Part shown: piece after piece, positions 44,506 through 54,015 of the stretch
Numbering within the stretch: position 1 is the stretch's first letter
How the letters are laid out: every line of letters begins with the position of its first letter
Origin: an uncultured Siphonobacter sp.
Lineage (GTDB): Bacteria > Bacteroidota > Bacteroidia > Cytophagales > Spirosomataceae
DNA length: 64,000 bases
Assembly (NCBI GenBank): GCA_913774715.1
Contig: CAJYHS010000204.1
Coordinates: forward strand, 62,001 to 126,000
Direction of reading: 5' to 3'
The notes under the pieces: model-generated
What the model was told of the DNA's origin: nothing
Seen by the model: the letters and a program-made list of their open reading frames with translations, nothing else
Database searches by the model: none
Position numbers and translations under genes: made by a program

Positions 44506-46173
44506 ATGAATATGAACAAGCTAAAGATATTTTCGATTACGCTCACCCTCTTTTCACTCCTTACTTCCTGCAAAGAACAGCTGGATGTAGAAAACCCTAA
44601 CCAGCCCTCTTCTGCTGCTTTGAAGACTGAATCGGGTATTATTTCGTTTGGTCAGGGCATTTACATCACGGGGTTCAAAGACCTGAAGTATTACGACGGC
44701 GTGCCGGGTTACTTCTGGTCGGGAGCTATTGGTTTTCATGAATTAATGGGTGACGTCATCGGTACGGACATTGCTAACGTTTTTATTAACCAAATCGGCT
44801 GTCCCGATCAGATCACCTTGGATAACGGCACTGTATTAGCTAACCCTAATTCTCCCAATACCCAGCTGAATTTTCTACGAATTACGGCCAATGTGAATTC
44901 GACAGGTTATCAAAACACTACGTATTACGAATGGGCGTATATGTACAACCTGAATAATGCCTGCAATACGATTCTGGCAAATGTGGATAACATCACTTTC
45001 ACGGGTGACGCCGAGACCAAGAAGAACACGATCAAAGCTTGGGCTTACTGGTGGAAAGGATATGCGTATTCACGTATTGGCTCGATGTATTACGCCGGAG
45101 TTATCAATGATCTGGCGAACGGCGAAGTATTAAACGGAACGAATGGTAACTACGTAACCAAAGAGGCGATGATTATAGCGGCAAATTCCAACTTTGATCA
45201 GGCCGCAACGATTCTGGGTTCCATTACTTCAACGAGCGATTACAATAGCGTGTTAACTGGACTTATTCCCAGTTTCAACCTGACGGGAAAAGGTGGTTTA
45301 TTAACCCCTGCGATGTGGATTCGGAATATTAATACCATGAAAGCCCGTAACCTTCTGGTGAACACAAAAGTAGCTAATATGACTACGGCTCAATGGGCGG
45401 AATTACTTTCACTAACCCAAAAAGGTATTACAGCAACCGATTATGTATTTACGGGACGTTCGAACGTCAATGGCGATTTTCTGGCCCCAACAACCGGAAC
45501 AGTTTCGGCAAAAACGACGGGTCCAACCAACACCTACAAAATTACCGAGCGACTCATTCAGGATTTCAAGACGGGTGATAAGCGTTTTACCAATAACTTT
45601 TCGCAACGCTCTTCGGCTTATATCGGCGAAGTTTCACGGGGTAACTCCTTCTTTACTCGCTGGCAACTAGTGGATCGCAGAACAGCCGCTGGCGATGCCA
45701 GCGTGATTGCCTTTAGTAATACCAATGCCGGAGCTTATGAATTATTCCTGGCCGGTAGTTATGAGGAAAATGCACTGATGCAGGCCGAGGCTTCCATTTA
45801 TTCAGGAAATATCGAAAGCGGTCTGGCTTTGATTGATGCCGTTCGTAGTGCTCAGGGAGCTGGCCTGGCTGCTGTGGCAGGTACAAACTTAACCTTGGCT
45901 GAAGCGAAAGAAGAACTCCGTCGCGAACGTCGTGTTGGGCTTTTATTCCGGGCTCTGGCCTTTTATGATGCTCGTCGCTGGGGTGTCATTGATCCTGTAA
46001 CTAGTGGCGGCGGCCGCAAAGGTGCTGTCGCCTTAAGTACTGCCGGAGCCGTAAGTACGAATGCGACGATTAACTATAACTACCTGGATTACTGGGATGT
46101 CCCCGATAATGAATTAGTATACAATCAGCCTGCTACCGGGAGTGCTGTAACCAAAAATCCCCGAGGTTTATAA
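44506..46173 (+). CDS. SusD/RagB-family nutrient-binding lipoprotein
   Basis: 555 residues. A type II signal ends at FSLLTSC (Cys22). The family opens with LDVENPNQPSSAALKTESGI and carries TPR-like helices (AYMYNLNNACNTILANV, KKNTIKAWAYWWKGYAY); the C-terminal block LTLAEAKEELRRERRVGLLFRALAFYDARRWG is typical. It closes the SusC barrel as a lid and binds substrate on the cell surface. ATG 44506 and 44512 are both possible starts. Confidence 0.94.
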   Translation: MNMNKLKIFSITLTLFSLLTSCKEQLDVENPNQPSSAALKTESGIISFGQGIYITGFKDLKYYDGVPGYFWSGAIGFHELMGDVIGTDIANVFINQIGCPDQITLDNGTVLANPNSPNTQLNFLRITANVNSTGYQNTTYYEWAYMYNLNNACNTILANVDNITFTGDAETKKNTIKAWAYWWKGYAYSRIGSMYYAGVINDLANGEVLNGTNGNYVTKEAMIIAANSNFDQAATILGSITSTSDYNSVLTGLIPSFNLTGKGGLLTPAMWIRNINTMKARNLLVNTKVANMTTAQWAELLSLTQKGITATDYVFTGRSNVNGDFLAPTTGTVSAKTTGPTNTYKITERLIQDFKTGDKRFTNNFSQRSSAYIGEVSRGNSFFTRWQLVDRRTAAGDASVIAFSNTNAGAYELFLAGSYEENALMQAEASIYSGNIESGLALIDAVRSAQGAGLAAVAGTNLTLAEAKEELRRERRVGLLFRALAFYDARRWGVIDPVTSGGGRKGAVALSTAGAVSTNATINYNYLDYWDVPDNELVYNQPATGSAVTKNPRGL

Positions 46174-46258
46174 TCCTTTCTTTCATACTTTCCGGCTGAT
46201 GAAGTGCTCTTCATTAGCCGGACCCTTTTTTATTAATTACCTAATATTTTTATTTCTT

Positions 46259-47704
46259 ATGAAGAAGCGAACCGCCCTCAGTATTGGCATGCTCGCCCTG
46301 TCCATCAGTTTTTCTCAGGCTCAATCCGACAAACAAAAGGTCATTTCAACCTTGCAGGGAAAAACGGATTATTACGGAGCTATCTCCAAAAAAATATGGG
46401 ATTATGCCGAAGTAGGTTATCAGGAAACAAAAAGCTCTGCTCTCCTGCAGGATGAGTTAAAGAAAGCAGGGTTTAGCATTCAATCGGGCGTAGCAGGTAT
46501 TCCTACGGCTTTTATCGCAACTTATGGTAGTGGAAAACCCGTCATTAGCATTCTGGCTGAATACGATGCCTTACCTGGCTTAGCTCAGGAAGCTACCCCC
46601 GAACGAAAGATAATTGAAGGTCAAAGGGCGGGTCATGCCTGCGGTCATCATTTATTTGGAACGGGTTCATCGGCGGCAGCTATTGCGGTAAAAGACTGGC
46701 TTAAGCAATCTGGCAAAACAGGAACGATTAAGCTCATCGGTACACCGGCGGAAGAAGGGGGGTCAGGTAAGGTATACATGGTTCGGGATGGCATTTTCAA
46801 TGACACGGACGTAGTATTACACTGGCATCCCGGTGATGCGAATGCGGCCAACCCTTCTTCTTCATTAGCTAACATTTCGGGTAAATTCAGATTCAAAGGG
46901 ATCTCTGCCCATGCCGCTGCTGCCCCCGAACGCGGTCGTTCCGCCCTCGACGGCGTAGAAGCCATGAATGACATGGTGAATATGATGCGGGAACATATTC
47001 CGCAGGATACTCGAATTCACTATATCATTACCAAGGGCGGTGAAGCTCCCAACGTAGTGCCCGACTTTGCTGAAGTCTATTATTATGCCCGTCATAAAGA
47101 CCGGAGCATTTTACAAAACGTTTGGAAACGCATTACCAAAGCTGCTGAAGGAGCCGCTCTGGGCACAGAAACCCAAATGGAGCTGGAAGTAATCGGTGGG
47201 GTTTATAACCTACTTTCCGTAGACGCTTTATCCAGTATCATGCATAAAAATCTGGAAACCGTTGGGGGCTTTACTTACACCCCTACCGAACAGCAATTTG
47301 CTGATAAGATTTCAGAAACGTTCGGAGCTTCTTTTGGCTCCCTACCCAAACGCGGCACGGCTCAGCAAATTGCTCCTTACTCCGCCGCCAGTTTATTAGG
47401 CTCTGCTTCTACCGATGTCGGGGATGTCAGCTGGGTGGTTCCCACCGTAGGGTTAACAACCGCTACTTGGGTTCCGGGAACAGCGGCTCATAGCTGGCAG
47501 GCAGTAGCCGCTGGTGGTACCAGCATCGGTGTAAAAGGTATGATGGTAGCGGCAAAGACCATTGCCCTGACTGCAATTGACCTCTACAATGATCCTTCTC
47601 TAGTTAAAAAAGCAAAAGAGGAATGGCAGGAACTGCGGGGGGAAAATTTCAAATATGAAGCATTACTCGGCAATCGTAAGCCTGCTCTTGATTATCGAAA
47701 ATGA
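46259..47704 (+). CDS. M20-family amidohydrolase, AbgB-like (copy 1)
   Basis: 481 residues from ATG 46259, which begins a signal peptide (MKKRTALSIGMLALSISFSQAQ); an earlier in-frame ATG (46199) would bury it. Metal-site motifs: His126 and Cys128 in GHACGHHLFG, Glu165-Glu166 in TPAEEGGSG, His190 in LHWHPGDANAA. A peptidase dimerisation domain follows (~200-310). It resembles AbgB, which cleaves p-aminobenzoyl-glutamate, and related N-acyl-amino-acid amidases. It is probably periplasmic and works on what SusCD imports. Confidence 0.9.
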   Translation: MKKRTALSIGMLALSISFSQAQSDKQKVISTLQGKTDYYGAISKKIWDYAEVGYQETKSSALLQDELKKAGFSIQSGVAGIPTAFIATYGSGKPVISILAEYDALPGLAQEATPERKIIEGQRAGHACGHHLFGTGSSAAAIAVKDWLKQSGKTGTIKLIGTPAEEGGSGKVYMVRDGIFNDTDVVLHWHPGDANAANPSSSLANISGKFRFKGISAHAAAAPERGRSALDGVEAMNDMVNMMREHIPQDTRIHYIITKGGEAPNVVPDFAEVYYYARHKDRSILQNVWKRITKAAEGAALGTETQMELEVIGGVYNLLSVDALSSIMHKNLETVGGFTYTPTEQQFADKISETFGASFGSLPKRGTAQQIAPYSAASLLGSASTDVGDVSWVVPTVGLTTATWVPGTAAHSWQAVAAGGTSIGVKGMMVAAKTIALTAIDLYNDPSLVKKAKEEWQELRGENFKYEALLGNRKPALDYRK

Positions 47705-47747
47705 TCATTTCAAATAAATACTTTTCTATCCTTAACCCTTTCATTGC

Positions 47748-49184
47748 ATGAAAAAGTATTTCTATCTCGCCGTACTGCTGCTAGGAAGCTGGTCAGCACA
47801 TGCTCAAAAAGATAACCATCAGCAGTACATTCTGAATCAGATCGACAAGAAGTATCAAGATTACTGTCAGGTAGCCCGACAAATATGGACTTTTGCCGAG
47901 CTGGGTTATCAGGAATCAAAAAGTTCTACTTTATTAAAAGAAACCTTAAAGAAATCAGGATTTGAGATTCAGTCCAATGCGGCTGATATTCCTACAGCTT
48001 TTGTGGCTTCTTACGGGAGTGGTAAACCGATCATCGGCATTTTAGCTGAATACGATGCTTTACCAGGCTTGTCTCAGGATTCCGTACCCGTTCAGAAGCC
48101 CTTGAAAGAAGGAGATTCAGGACACGGTTGCGGCCATAATTTATTCGGGACGGCCTCGGTAGCAGCGGCTATAGCTTTGAAAGACTGGATGATTCAGACC
48201 AAACAGGCTGGCACGATTCGCTTATACGGGACACCGGCTGAAGAAGGGGGTGGAGGAAAGGTATTCATGGCCCGCAGTGGACTTTTTGATGACGTAGATG
48301 CAATCTTACACTGGCATCCGGGTACCAGTAATAATGCCTCGGCTTCTACTTGTCTGGCCGTGAAATCAGGGATTTTTCGCTTTTATGGAAAAACGGCTCA
48401 CGCTGCAGCAGCTCCCGACCGGGGTCGTTCAGCTCTGGATGGTGTAGAGGCAATGAACTATATGGTGAATCTGATGCGGGAGCACGTTCCCGAAAAATCA
48501 CGGATTCATTATGTCATTACTAAAGGTGGTTTAGCCGCTAACGTCGTTCCCGATTATGCAGAAGTAGAATACGTGGTTCGCCATCCTGACGTAGAAGAAA
48601 CAGAAAAAATCTGGGATCGTGTGGTGGAAGCCGCTAAAGGAGCAGCTCAGGGAACCGGGACTCGAATGGAAGTAGAAGTACAATCAGGACTCTTCAATTT
48701 GTTACCCAACGAAACGCTGGCCAAGGTAATGGATGCCAACTTGCAGAAAGTTGGTGGAGTAATCTATACCCCTGCTGAAATGGAATTTGCCACCAAGCTT
48801 CGGGAATCTTTCGAAGGAAAAGTTGCTCCCCTTTCCGAAGCAGCTTCGGTTCAACCCTTTAAAATGGGTTACTTTCCTGCCTCTACCGACGTTGGAGACG
48901 TTAGCTGGCTAGTACCAACCGCAGGGTTATCAACGGCCACCTGGGTACCGGGAACGGCTGCTCATACCTGGCAGGCTACTGCTGCTGATGGGATGAGTAT
49001 TGGCTTTAAAGGAATGAGTAATGCTGCTAAAATTATTGCCTTGTCAGGAGCTCAACTGTTCAATAACCCTGCTATTATTAAACAGGCGAAAGAAGAACTA
49101 GTCAAACGCCGGGGGGCAGAATTTCAGTATAAACCTATGATTGGAGACCGTAAGCCTCCATTCGATTATCGAAAAGCATTATAA
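47748..49184 (+). CDS. M20-family amidohydrolase, AbgB-like (copy 2)
   Basis: 478 residues with signal peptide (FYLAVLLLGSWSAHAQ). The metal motifs sit at the same positions as in copy 1: His126, Cys128 and His130 in GHGCGHNLFG, then TPAEEGGGGK and LHWHPGTSNNAS. Large blocks are shared with copy 1 (AAAAPDRGRSALDGVEAMN, STDVGDVSWLVPT, TATWVPGTAAHTWQA), so the two arose by tandem duplication. Divergent stretches in the lid may mean different acyl or peptide preferences. It is the last gene of the operon. Confidence 0.9.
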   Translation: MKKYFYLAVLLLGSWSAHAQKDNHQQYILNQIDKKYQDYCQVARQIWTFAELGYQESKSSTLLKETLKKSGFEIQSNAADIPTAFVASYGSGKPIIGILAEYDALPGLSQDSVPVQKPLKEGDSGHGCGHNLFGTASVAAAIALKDWMIQTKQAGTIRLYGTPAEEGGGGKVFMARSGLFDDVDAILHWHPGTSNNASASTCLAVKSGIFRFYGKTAHAAAAPDRGRSALDGVEAMNYMVNLMREHVPEKSRIHYVITKGGLAANVVPDYAEVEYVVRHPDVEETEKIWDRVVEAAKGAAQGTGTRMEVEVQSGLFNLLPNETLAKVMDANLQKVGGVIYTPAEMEFATKLRESFEGKVAPLSEAASVQPFKMGYFPASTDVGDVSWLVPTAGLSTATWVPGTAAHTWQATAADGMSIGFKGMSNAAKIIALSGAQLFNNPAIIKQAKEELVKRRGAEFQYKPMIGDRKPPFDYRKAL

Positions 49185-49187
49185 ACA

Positions 49188-49217
49188 AAAAAGGTAGAGA
49201 GCAATCTCTACCTTTTT
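49188..49217. terminator. Bidirectional terminator
   Basis: Perfect 13-bp stem (AAAAAGGTAGAGA and its complement), loop GCAA, with A/T runs on both sides, between the amidohydrolase (+) and rplQ (-). Confidence 0.93.
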
Positions 49218-49235
49218 ATTACTTGAAAATGAAGA

Positions 49236-49802
49236 CTACTCTTCGTTTTTCTTTTCTTCTTCTGAAGCAGGAGCCTCAGGAGCTTGCTCTTCCGTAGCAG
49301 GAGCTTCTTCAGCAGCAGCTGCAACTGGGATTGTTTCTACTACTTCAGCAGAAGGCGTATCTTCAGTTGTTTTTTTAGCACCAGCACCACGACGGCTACG
49401 ACGAGTTGTTTTCTTCTCTTCAACTTCTTTCACGCTGTAGATTTCGTTGAAATCAACCAGCTCGATTAAAGCTACTTCGGCGTTATCACCTAAACGGTTA
49501 CCCAACTTGATGATACGCGTGTATCCACCGGGACGATCCGCTACTTTCTCAGCAACGGCACTGAACAGTTCTTTAACGGCTTCTTTGCTTTGAAGATAGC
49601 TAAATACCGTACGACGGTTGTGCGTAGTATCTTCTTTAGCACGGTTGATCAGAGGCTCAGCATATTTACGAAGTTCTTTCGCTTTAGCTAAAGTAGTCTC
49701 GATACGTTTGTGAAGAATTAAAGAAATAGTCAGGTTAGCTAATAAAGAGCTACGATGCGAAGCCTGACGGCCTAAGTGGTTAAATTTTTTCCCGTGTCTC
49801 AT
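49236..49802 (-). CDS. rplQ: 50S ribosomal protein L17
   Basis: 188 residues. The core ([64 protein letters not shown]) fills the first ~125; bacterial L17 is usually ~120 long. The extra ~60 residues are a basic patch ([13 protein letters not shown]) followed by an acidic Ala/Glu/Pro-rich tail ([18 protein letters not shown]). It is the last gene of the alpha-operon part of the cluster. Confidence 0.96.
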   Translation of the reverse strand: MRHGKKFNHLGRQASHRSSLLANLTISLILHKRIETTLAKAKELRKYAEPLINRAKEDTTHNRRTVFSYLQSKEAVKELFSAVAEKVADRPGGYTRIIKLGNRLGDNAEVALIELVDFNEIYSVKEVEEKKTTRRSRRGAGAKKTTEDTPSAEVVETIPVAAAAEEAPATEEQAPEAPASEEEKKNEE

Positions 49803-49910
49803 GGGAGTCGTAAGTTGCGGTCAGGACACTAGTTTGCAGCGATCTACTGCCCCACCTATTACGAATTGATTAAAAAACTATCGAGTGCTGCCCGTTCGAT
49901 GTTTATAAAT

Positions 49911-49953
49911 ATTGGTTAGAAATGGTTAGCTCACGCCAGCACTCCTAACCAAT
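49911..49953 (-). repeat. Hairpin in the rpoA-rplQ spacer
   Basis: ATTGGTTAG (49911-49919) pairs with CTAACCAAT (49945-49953), 9 bp, 25-base loop. No T-run. Confidence 0.5.
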
Positions 49954-49963
49954 TGTAAATCTA

Positions 49964-50953
49964 CTATTCTTCTTCCAGACGGTATTTAGCTACGTCCATT
50001 CCGAAGTGAAGATTTTTATCTGCTACCAGTTGTTCCAACTCCGTAAGAGATTTCTTACCAAAGTTACGGAACTTCATCATATCAGAAATTTCCAGTTTTA
50101 CCAGATCACCTAGAGAACGAACGTCAGCTGATTTCAGACAGTTGTACGCACGAACGGAAAGATCCAGATCCTGCAGAGGAGTTTTAAGTAATTTCCGCAT
50201 GTGCAGGAATTCCTCATCCACTACATTTTCCTCTTCTGGTTTAACGGTTTCGAAAGTCATCGTTTGATCGCTGAACAACATAAAGTGTTGGATCAGGATG
50301 TAAGCGGCACCTTTCAATGCGTCTTCCGGGTGGATCGAGCCATCAGTCATTACTTCAATGATCAATTTTTCATAATCCGTCCGTTGTTCAACGCGGAAGT
50401 TTTCGATGCTATATTTTACGTTTTTGATAGGCGTATAAATAGCATCAATAGCAATATGACCGAAAGATAATTCCGTGGTACGAGGCTCGTCCGCAGGAAC
50501 ATATCCACGACCTTTTTCCAGGATCAATTCAATGTCTAATTCCTTAGACTCGTCGATATGGAGAAGTTCTAATTCGGGATTAAGAATGGTGAAGTAAGGA
50601 GTGAACTTCTGGATGTCTCCGGCAGTCAGAACCTTTTGGTTTTTCACCTTCACGTTAATCTTATTATCCAGTACTTCAGAGGCCGCTTTGAAACGAACCT
50701 GCTTCAGATTCAGAATAATGTCAGTTACATCTTCCATTACACCTTCAATGGAAGAGAACTCATGCAGCACCCCTGAGAACTTTACGCTTGTGATGGCGTA
50801 ACCTTCCAGAGAGGAGAGCAGGATCCGACGGAGGGCATTGCCAATCGTGACACCGTAGCCCTTTTCCAAAGGCTTAAACTCAAATACACCGTGAAAGTCG
50901 TTGGCTTTTTCCATTACGACTTTGTCGGGCATTTGGAACGCGAGTATTGACAT
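49964..50953 (-). CDS. rpoA: RNA polymerase alpha subunit
   Basis: 329 residues. The N-terminal domain ([29 protein letters not shown]) drives dimerisation and core assembly. The C-terminal domain (~245-329; [45 protein letters not shown]) contacts promoter DNA and activators. Length and order (rpsD-rpoA-rplQ) are standard for the alpha operon. Confidence 0.97.
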   Translation of the reverse strand: MSILAFQMPDKVVMEKANDFHGVFEFKPLEKGYGVTIGNALRRILLSSLEGYAITSVKFSGVLHEFSSIEGVMEDVTDIILNLKQVRFKAASEVLDNKINVKVKNQKVLTAGDIQKFTPYFTILNPELELLHIDESKELDIELILEKGRGYVPADEPRTTELSFGHIAIDAIYTPIKNVKYSIENFRVEQRTDYEKLIIEVMTDGSIHPEDALKGAAYILIQHFMLFSDQTMTFETVKPEEENVVDEEFLHMRKLLKTPLQDLDLSVRAYNCLKSADVRSLGDLVKLEISDMMKFRNFGKKSLTELEQLVADKNLHFGMDVAKYRLEEE

Positions 50954-51005
50954 ACGGATTGGGTTTTTAGCGTAATACTTGGATGGTTAACCTTGACGAC
51001 GCAAA

Positions 51006-51039
51006 GGATTGAAAGATGGACCAATCCATCTTCCAATCC
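51006..51039 (-). repeat. Hairpin in the rpsD-rpoA spacer
   Basis: GGATTGAAAGATGG (51006-51019) and CCATCTTCCAATCC (51026-51039), 14 bp with one mismatch that becomes a G-U pair in the minus-strand RNA; 6-base loop. Confidence 0.65.
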
Positions 51040-51095
51040 TCCATGGTCGATAACAAGGCTCTGGAGAATTCCAGAGGAAATATATTCGACCCTAA

Positions 51096-51704
51096 TTACT
51101 TCGAGTACAATTCGACGATTGCCTGCTCGTTGAAGCTCTCAGGAATCTGGTCGCGTTCTGGGTAAGTTACAAACTTACCTTGTAATTCAGAATTTTCCCA
51201 CTCTAACCAGTTGTAACGTTTTGTATTACGGCCAGCTAAGCTATTCTGAACTGCTTCAAGAGATTTTGATTTCTCACGTACAGCGATCAATTGACCGGGA
51301 CGCAGAGAATAAGAAGGTACGTTTACAATTTCACCGTCAACAACGATGTGTTTGTGAACTACTAACTGACGGGCAGCACGACGCGTAGGAGCAATACCTA
51401 AACGATAAACCGTGTTGTCCAGACGAGCTTCGCATAATTTCAGCAGGTTTTCACCTGTGATACCTTCACGTACGGCTGCTTTATGGAAAAGATTTTCGAA
51501 TTGTCTTTCCAGGATACCGTAAGTATATTTCACCTTTTGCTTTTCTTGCAATTGGAGAGAGTATTCGGACTTTTTACCCCGCTTGCCCTTGCCATGTTGG
51601 CCGGGACCATAGTTCTTGCGAGAAACAGCTTTACCTCCACCGAGAACGGCTGCATCGCCGAAACGACGAGAAATTTTTGCCTTGGGACCTGTGTAACGTG
51701 CCAT
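51096..51704 (-). CDS. rpsD: 30S ribosomal protein S4
   Basis: 202 residues. The N-terminus ([19 protein letters not shown]) lacks the CxxC zinc pairs of the longer S4 type. The S4 RNA-binding domain is at ~94-155 ([41 protein letters not shown]). A primary 16S rRNA binder that starts 30S assembly; in E. coli it also represses the alpha operon. Confidence 0.97.
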   Translation of the reverse strand: MARYTGPKAKISRRFGDAAVLGGGKAVSRKNYGPGQHGKGKRGKKSEYSLQLQEKQKVKYTYGILERQFENLFHKAAVREGITGENLLKLCEARLDNTVYRLGIAPTRRAARQLVVHKHIVVDGEIVNVPSYSLRPGQLIAVREKSKSLEAVQNSLAGRNTKRYNWLEWENSELQGKFVTYPERDQIPESFNEQAIVELYSK

Positions 51705-51875
51705 GAAAATGTGTTGGATCGGATATTTCTGAAGTTAAACTCCTGGAATCTATCCTATTTCCTGTATCTTTTGAGTTGTCAAAAAGACAAGGTGATTGTT
51801 TGATTAATTGTTCGGTCCAATACTGATAATCACCAACCAGTGGAACCTAAATAGAGTAAGCGTACTCGTCGTTAA

Positions 51876-52271
51876 TTAAACGCGACGACGCTTAGGAGGA
51901 CGACAGCCGTTGTGTGGCAGGGGAGTAATGTCTTTAATCAACGTTACCTCAATACCAGAACCTTGGATCGTACGGATTGCTGATTCACGTCCTGAACCGG
52001 GTCCTTTTACGAAAACCTCAGCTTTACGCATACCAGCTTCATGAGCAACCTGAGCACAGTTAGCAGCAGCAACCTGAGCCGCATAAGGAGTGTTCTTTTT
52101 AGAACCCTTGAAGCCCATTTTACCAGCCGAAGCCCATGAAATTACCTGACCTTGGTTGTTGGTAATTGAAATGATAATGTTGTTAAACGTAGCTCTGATG
52201 TGAACCTGTCCAACAGGTTCTACCACTACGACCCGCTTTTTGGCTTTGTCTTTCCGTTTTGCCTGAGCCAT
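51876..52271 (-). CDS. rpsK: 30S ribosomal protein S11
   Basis: 131 residues of standard length. It contains [42 protein letters not shown], and the conserved end [18 protein letters not shown]. It forms part of the 30S platform near the mRNA exit. Confidence 0.97.
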   Translation of the reverse strand: MAQAKRKDKAKKRVVVVEPVGQVHIRATFNNIIISITNNQGQVISWASAGKMGFKGSKKNTPYAAQVAAANCAQVAHEAGMRKAEVFVKGPGSGRESAIRTIQGSGIEVTLIKDITPLPHNGCRPPKRRRV

Positions 52272-52292
52272 TTCTGATGGTGTTGTTTGAGT

Positions 52293-52332
52293 TTTAAGCT
52301 TAAAGCCTGATCACTCAAGCTTTAAACTTAAA
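52293..52332 (-). repeat. Hairpin in the rpsM-rpsK spacer
   Basis: TTTAAGCTTAAAGC (52293-52306) and GCTTTAAACTTAAA (52319-52332), 14 bp with one mismatch that is a U-G pair in the sense RNA; 12-base loop. Confidence 0.6.
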
Positions 52333-52336
52333 CTAA

Positions 52337-52714
52337 TTATTTCGTTGCTTTCTTCTTGTTAGCAACCGTCTTACGCTTACCTTTCCGAGTACGAGAGTTG
52401 TTCTTCGTTTTCTGACCACGGAGTGGTAATCCTTTACGGTGACGAAGACCACGGTAACATCCGATATCCATTAAACGTTTGATGTTTAATTGGATTTCTG
52501 AACGCAAAGGACCTTCAGTCTTGTATTCAGAACTGATGACGTTACGAATCGCGGTTGATTCTTCATCATTCCATTCGCCAGCTTTTTTATCAACGCTAAC
52601 GCCAGCTTTAGCTAAAATAGTGCGAGACAAGCTACGGCCGATGCCGAAGATGTACGTGAGAGCGATTTCTCCTCGCTTTTTGTCGGGAATGTCTACCCCT
52701 GCAATACGAGCCAT
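52337..52714 (-). CDS. rpsM: 30S ribosomal protein S13
   Basis: 125 residues. It starts [20 protein letters not shown] and ends in a basic tail after [24 protein letters not shown]-type sequence, with extra lysines ([13 protein letters not shown]). It sits in the 30S head and contacts P-site tRNA through the tail. Confidence 0.97.
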   Translation of the reverse strand: MARIAGVDIPDKKRGEIALTYIFGIGRSLSRTILAKAGVSVDKKAGEWNDEESTAIRNVISSEYKTEGPLRSEIQLNIKRLMDIGCYRGLRHRKGLPLRGQKTKNNSRTRKGKRKTVANKKKATK

Positions 52715-52754
52715 ATTTGGTCGGATAAGTTTGTACGCTCAAAATCGAGCGGAA

Positions 52755-52871
52755 TTAACCTTGACGTTGTTTGAACTTAGGGTTTTTCTTGTTGATCACG
52801 AAGAGCTTTCCTTTGCGACGAATTACTTTGCAATCAGCACTACGCTTTTTGATCGAAGCTTTAACTTTCAT
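52755..52871 (-). CDS. rpmJ: 50S ribosomal protein L36
   Basis: 38 residues from ATG 52871, stop TAA at 52757-52755. It starts [20 protein letters not shown] and ends KFKQRQG, the L36 hallmark. Only one cysteine is left of the zinc set (normally three Cys and one His), so this is the zinc-independent form known in Bacteroidota. It lies between infA and rpsM, as expected. Confidence 0.95.
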   Translation of the reverse strand: MKVKASIKKRSADCKVIRRKGKLFVINKKNPKFKQRQG

Positions 52872-52881
52872 TTTATTCAAG

Positions 52882-52918
52882 TTTTTCAGCTTTCAGATTT
52901 CAGCTATTCACTGAAAAA
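52882..52918 (-). repeat. Hairpin in the infA-rpmJ spacer
   Basis: TTTTTCAG (52882-52889) and CTGAAAAA (52911-52918), 8 bp, 21-base loop. The loop contains further TTTCAG repeats. Confidence 0.45.
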
Positions 52919-52933
52919 TGGAAACCAATTTGA

Positions 52934-53152
52934 TTACTTGTAACGGTAGGTAATACGAGCTTTAGACAAATCATAAGGAGACATTTCCAATCTCACTTTA
53001 TCGCCAGGAAGAATTTTGATGTAGTGCATCCGCATCTTTCCAGAAATGTGAGCAATTACTTCGTGCTTATTTTCAAGTTGAACTCGAAACATAGCATTGG
53101 ATAATGCTTCTAAAATGATTCCGTCAGTAGTGATAGAGCTTTGCTTTGCCAT
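52934..53152 (-). CDS. infA: Translation initiation factor IF-1
   Basis: 72 residues with the single OB fold of IF-1 ([55 protein letters not shown]). It occupies the ribosomal A site during initiation. Order map-infA-rpmJ. Confidence 0.97.
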   Translation of the reverse strand: MAKQSSITTDGIILEALSNAMFRVQLENKHEVIAHISGKMRMHYIKILPGDKVRLEMSPYDLSKARITYRYK

Positions 53153-53161
53153 ATTTGTGGC

Positions 53162-53209
53162 TTAGGATAGGGATATTTCATTTATTAAGAAGTAATCGCC
53201 CTATCCTAA
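53162..53209 (-). repeat. Hairpin in the map-infA spacer
   Basis: TTAGGATAGGG (53162-53172) and CCCTATCCTAA (53199-53209), perfect 11 bp, 26-base loop. The right arm abuts the map stop codon. Confidence 0.6.
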
Positions 53210-53212
53210 TGT

Positions 53213-54004
53213 TTATGCGATGGCCATACTTCTTTCAGCCAGTACTTGCTCAATGTATTCGAACGTAGTAAGGATTTCTGCTTTTCCTTTTCGAATAGCA
53301 ACGGTATGCTCAAAATGAGCAGCTTGCATTCGATCAGAAGTGCGAATGGTCCAGCCATCTTTTTCCTGAACTACACTTCGTTTACCCAGCGTAATCATAG
53401 GTTCAATTGCTAAGGTCATCCCTTCTTTCAATTGAGGCCCCTGACCCCGTCTTCCGTAATTAGGAACTTCTGGGCCTTCATGAAGAAACTTGCCTACTCC
53501 ATGTCCGACTAACTCCCGGACTACTCCGTAACCAAATTGCTCCACATAACTCTGTACTGCAAAACCGATGTCACCAATCCGATTACCAGCAACGGCTTTG
53601 TCAATTCCTGCAAAAAGGGACTCATAAGTTCGCTTAAGCAAGTCTTTGACTTCAGGCTTAATTTCTCCTACTGGATAGGTATAAGCACTATCAGAATGGT
53701 AATTATTCAGGAAAACACCACAATCCACCGAAATGATATCACCTTCTTTTAATCGATAACCACTGGGAAACCCGTGCACAACCACTTCATTAACTGAAAT
53801 GCACAAAGCAGCGGGAAATCCATTATAACCTTTAAAAGAAGGAGAACCCTTATGATCGCGAATAAATTCCTCAGCAACCTTATCGAGTTCTTTTGTAGTA
53901 ACTCCTGGACTAATCAGTTTAGCTACTTCAGCGTGAGCCTTACCCAAAACCTGAGCACTGATTTTGATCAATTCAATCTCTTCGTCAGTTTTGAGATAAA
54001 TCAT
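53213..54004 (-). CDS. map: Methionine aminopeptidase, type I
   Basis: 263 residues of the M24 pita-bread fold. Blocks: GFPAALCISVNEVVVHGFPS, GDIISVDCGVFLNNYHSDSAYT (two metal-binding Asp), GHGVGKFLHEGPEVPN (His ligand), and MTLAIEPMITLG (Glu ligand). It removes the initiator methionine from nascent proteins. It lies 11 bases after secY, probably co-transcribed. Confidence 0.96.
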   Translation of the reverse strand: MIYLKTDEEIELIKISAQVLGKAHAEVAKLISPGVTTKELDKVAEEFIRDHKGSPSFKGYNGFPAALCISVNEVVVHGFPSGYRLKEGDIISVDCGVFLNNYHSDSAYTYPVGEIKPEVKDLLKRTYESLFAGIDKAVAGNRIGDIGFAVQSYVEQFGYGVVRELVGHGVGKFLHEGPEVPNYGRRGQGPQLKEGMTLAIEPMITLGKRSVVQEKDGWTIRTSDRMQAAHFEHTVAIRKGKAEILTTFEYIEQVLAERSMAIA

Positions 54005-54015
54005 CTTCTAAAGAA

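Noticed and set aside
51791-51834. Inverted repeat GGTGATT/AATCACC in the rpsK-rpsD spacer
   Set aside because: Seven-base arms with a 30-base loop are too weak to list with the other spacer hairpins.
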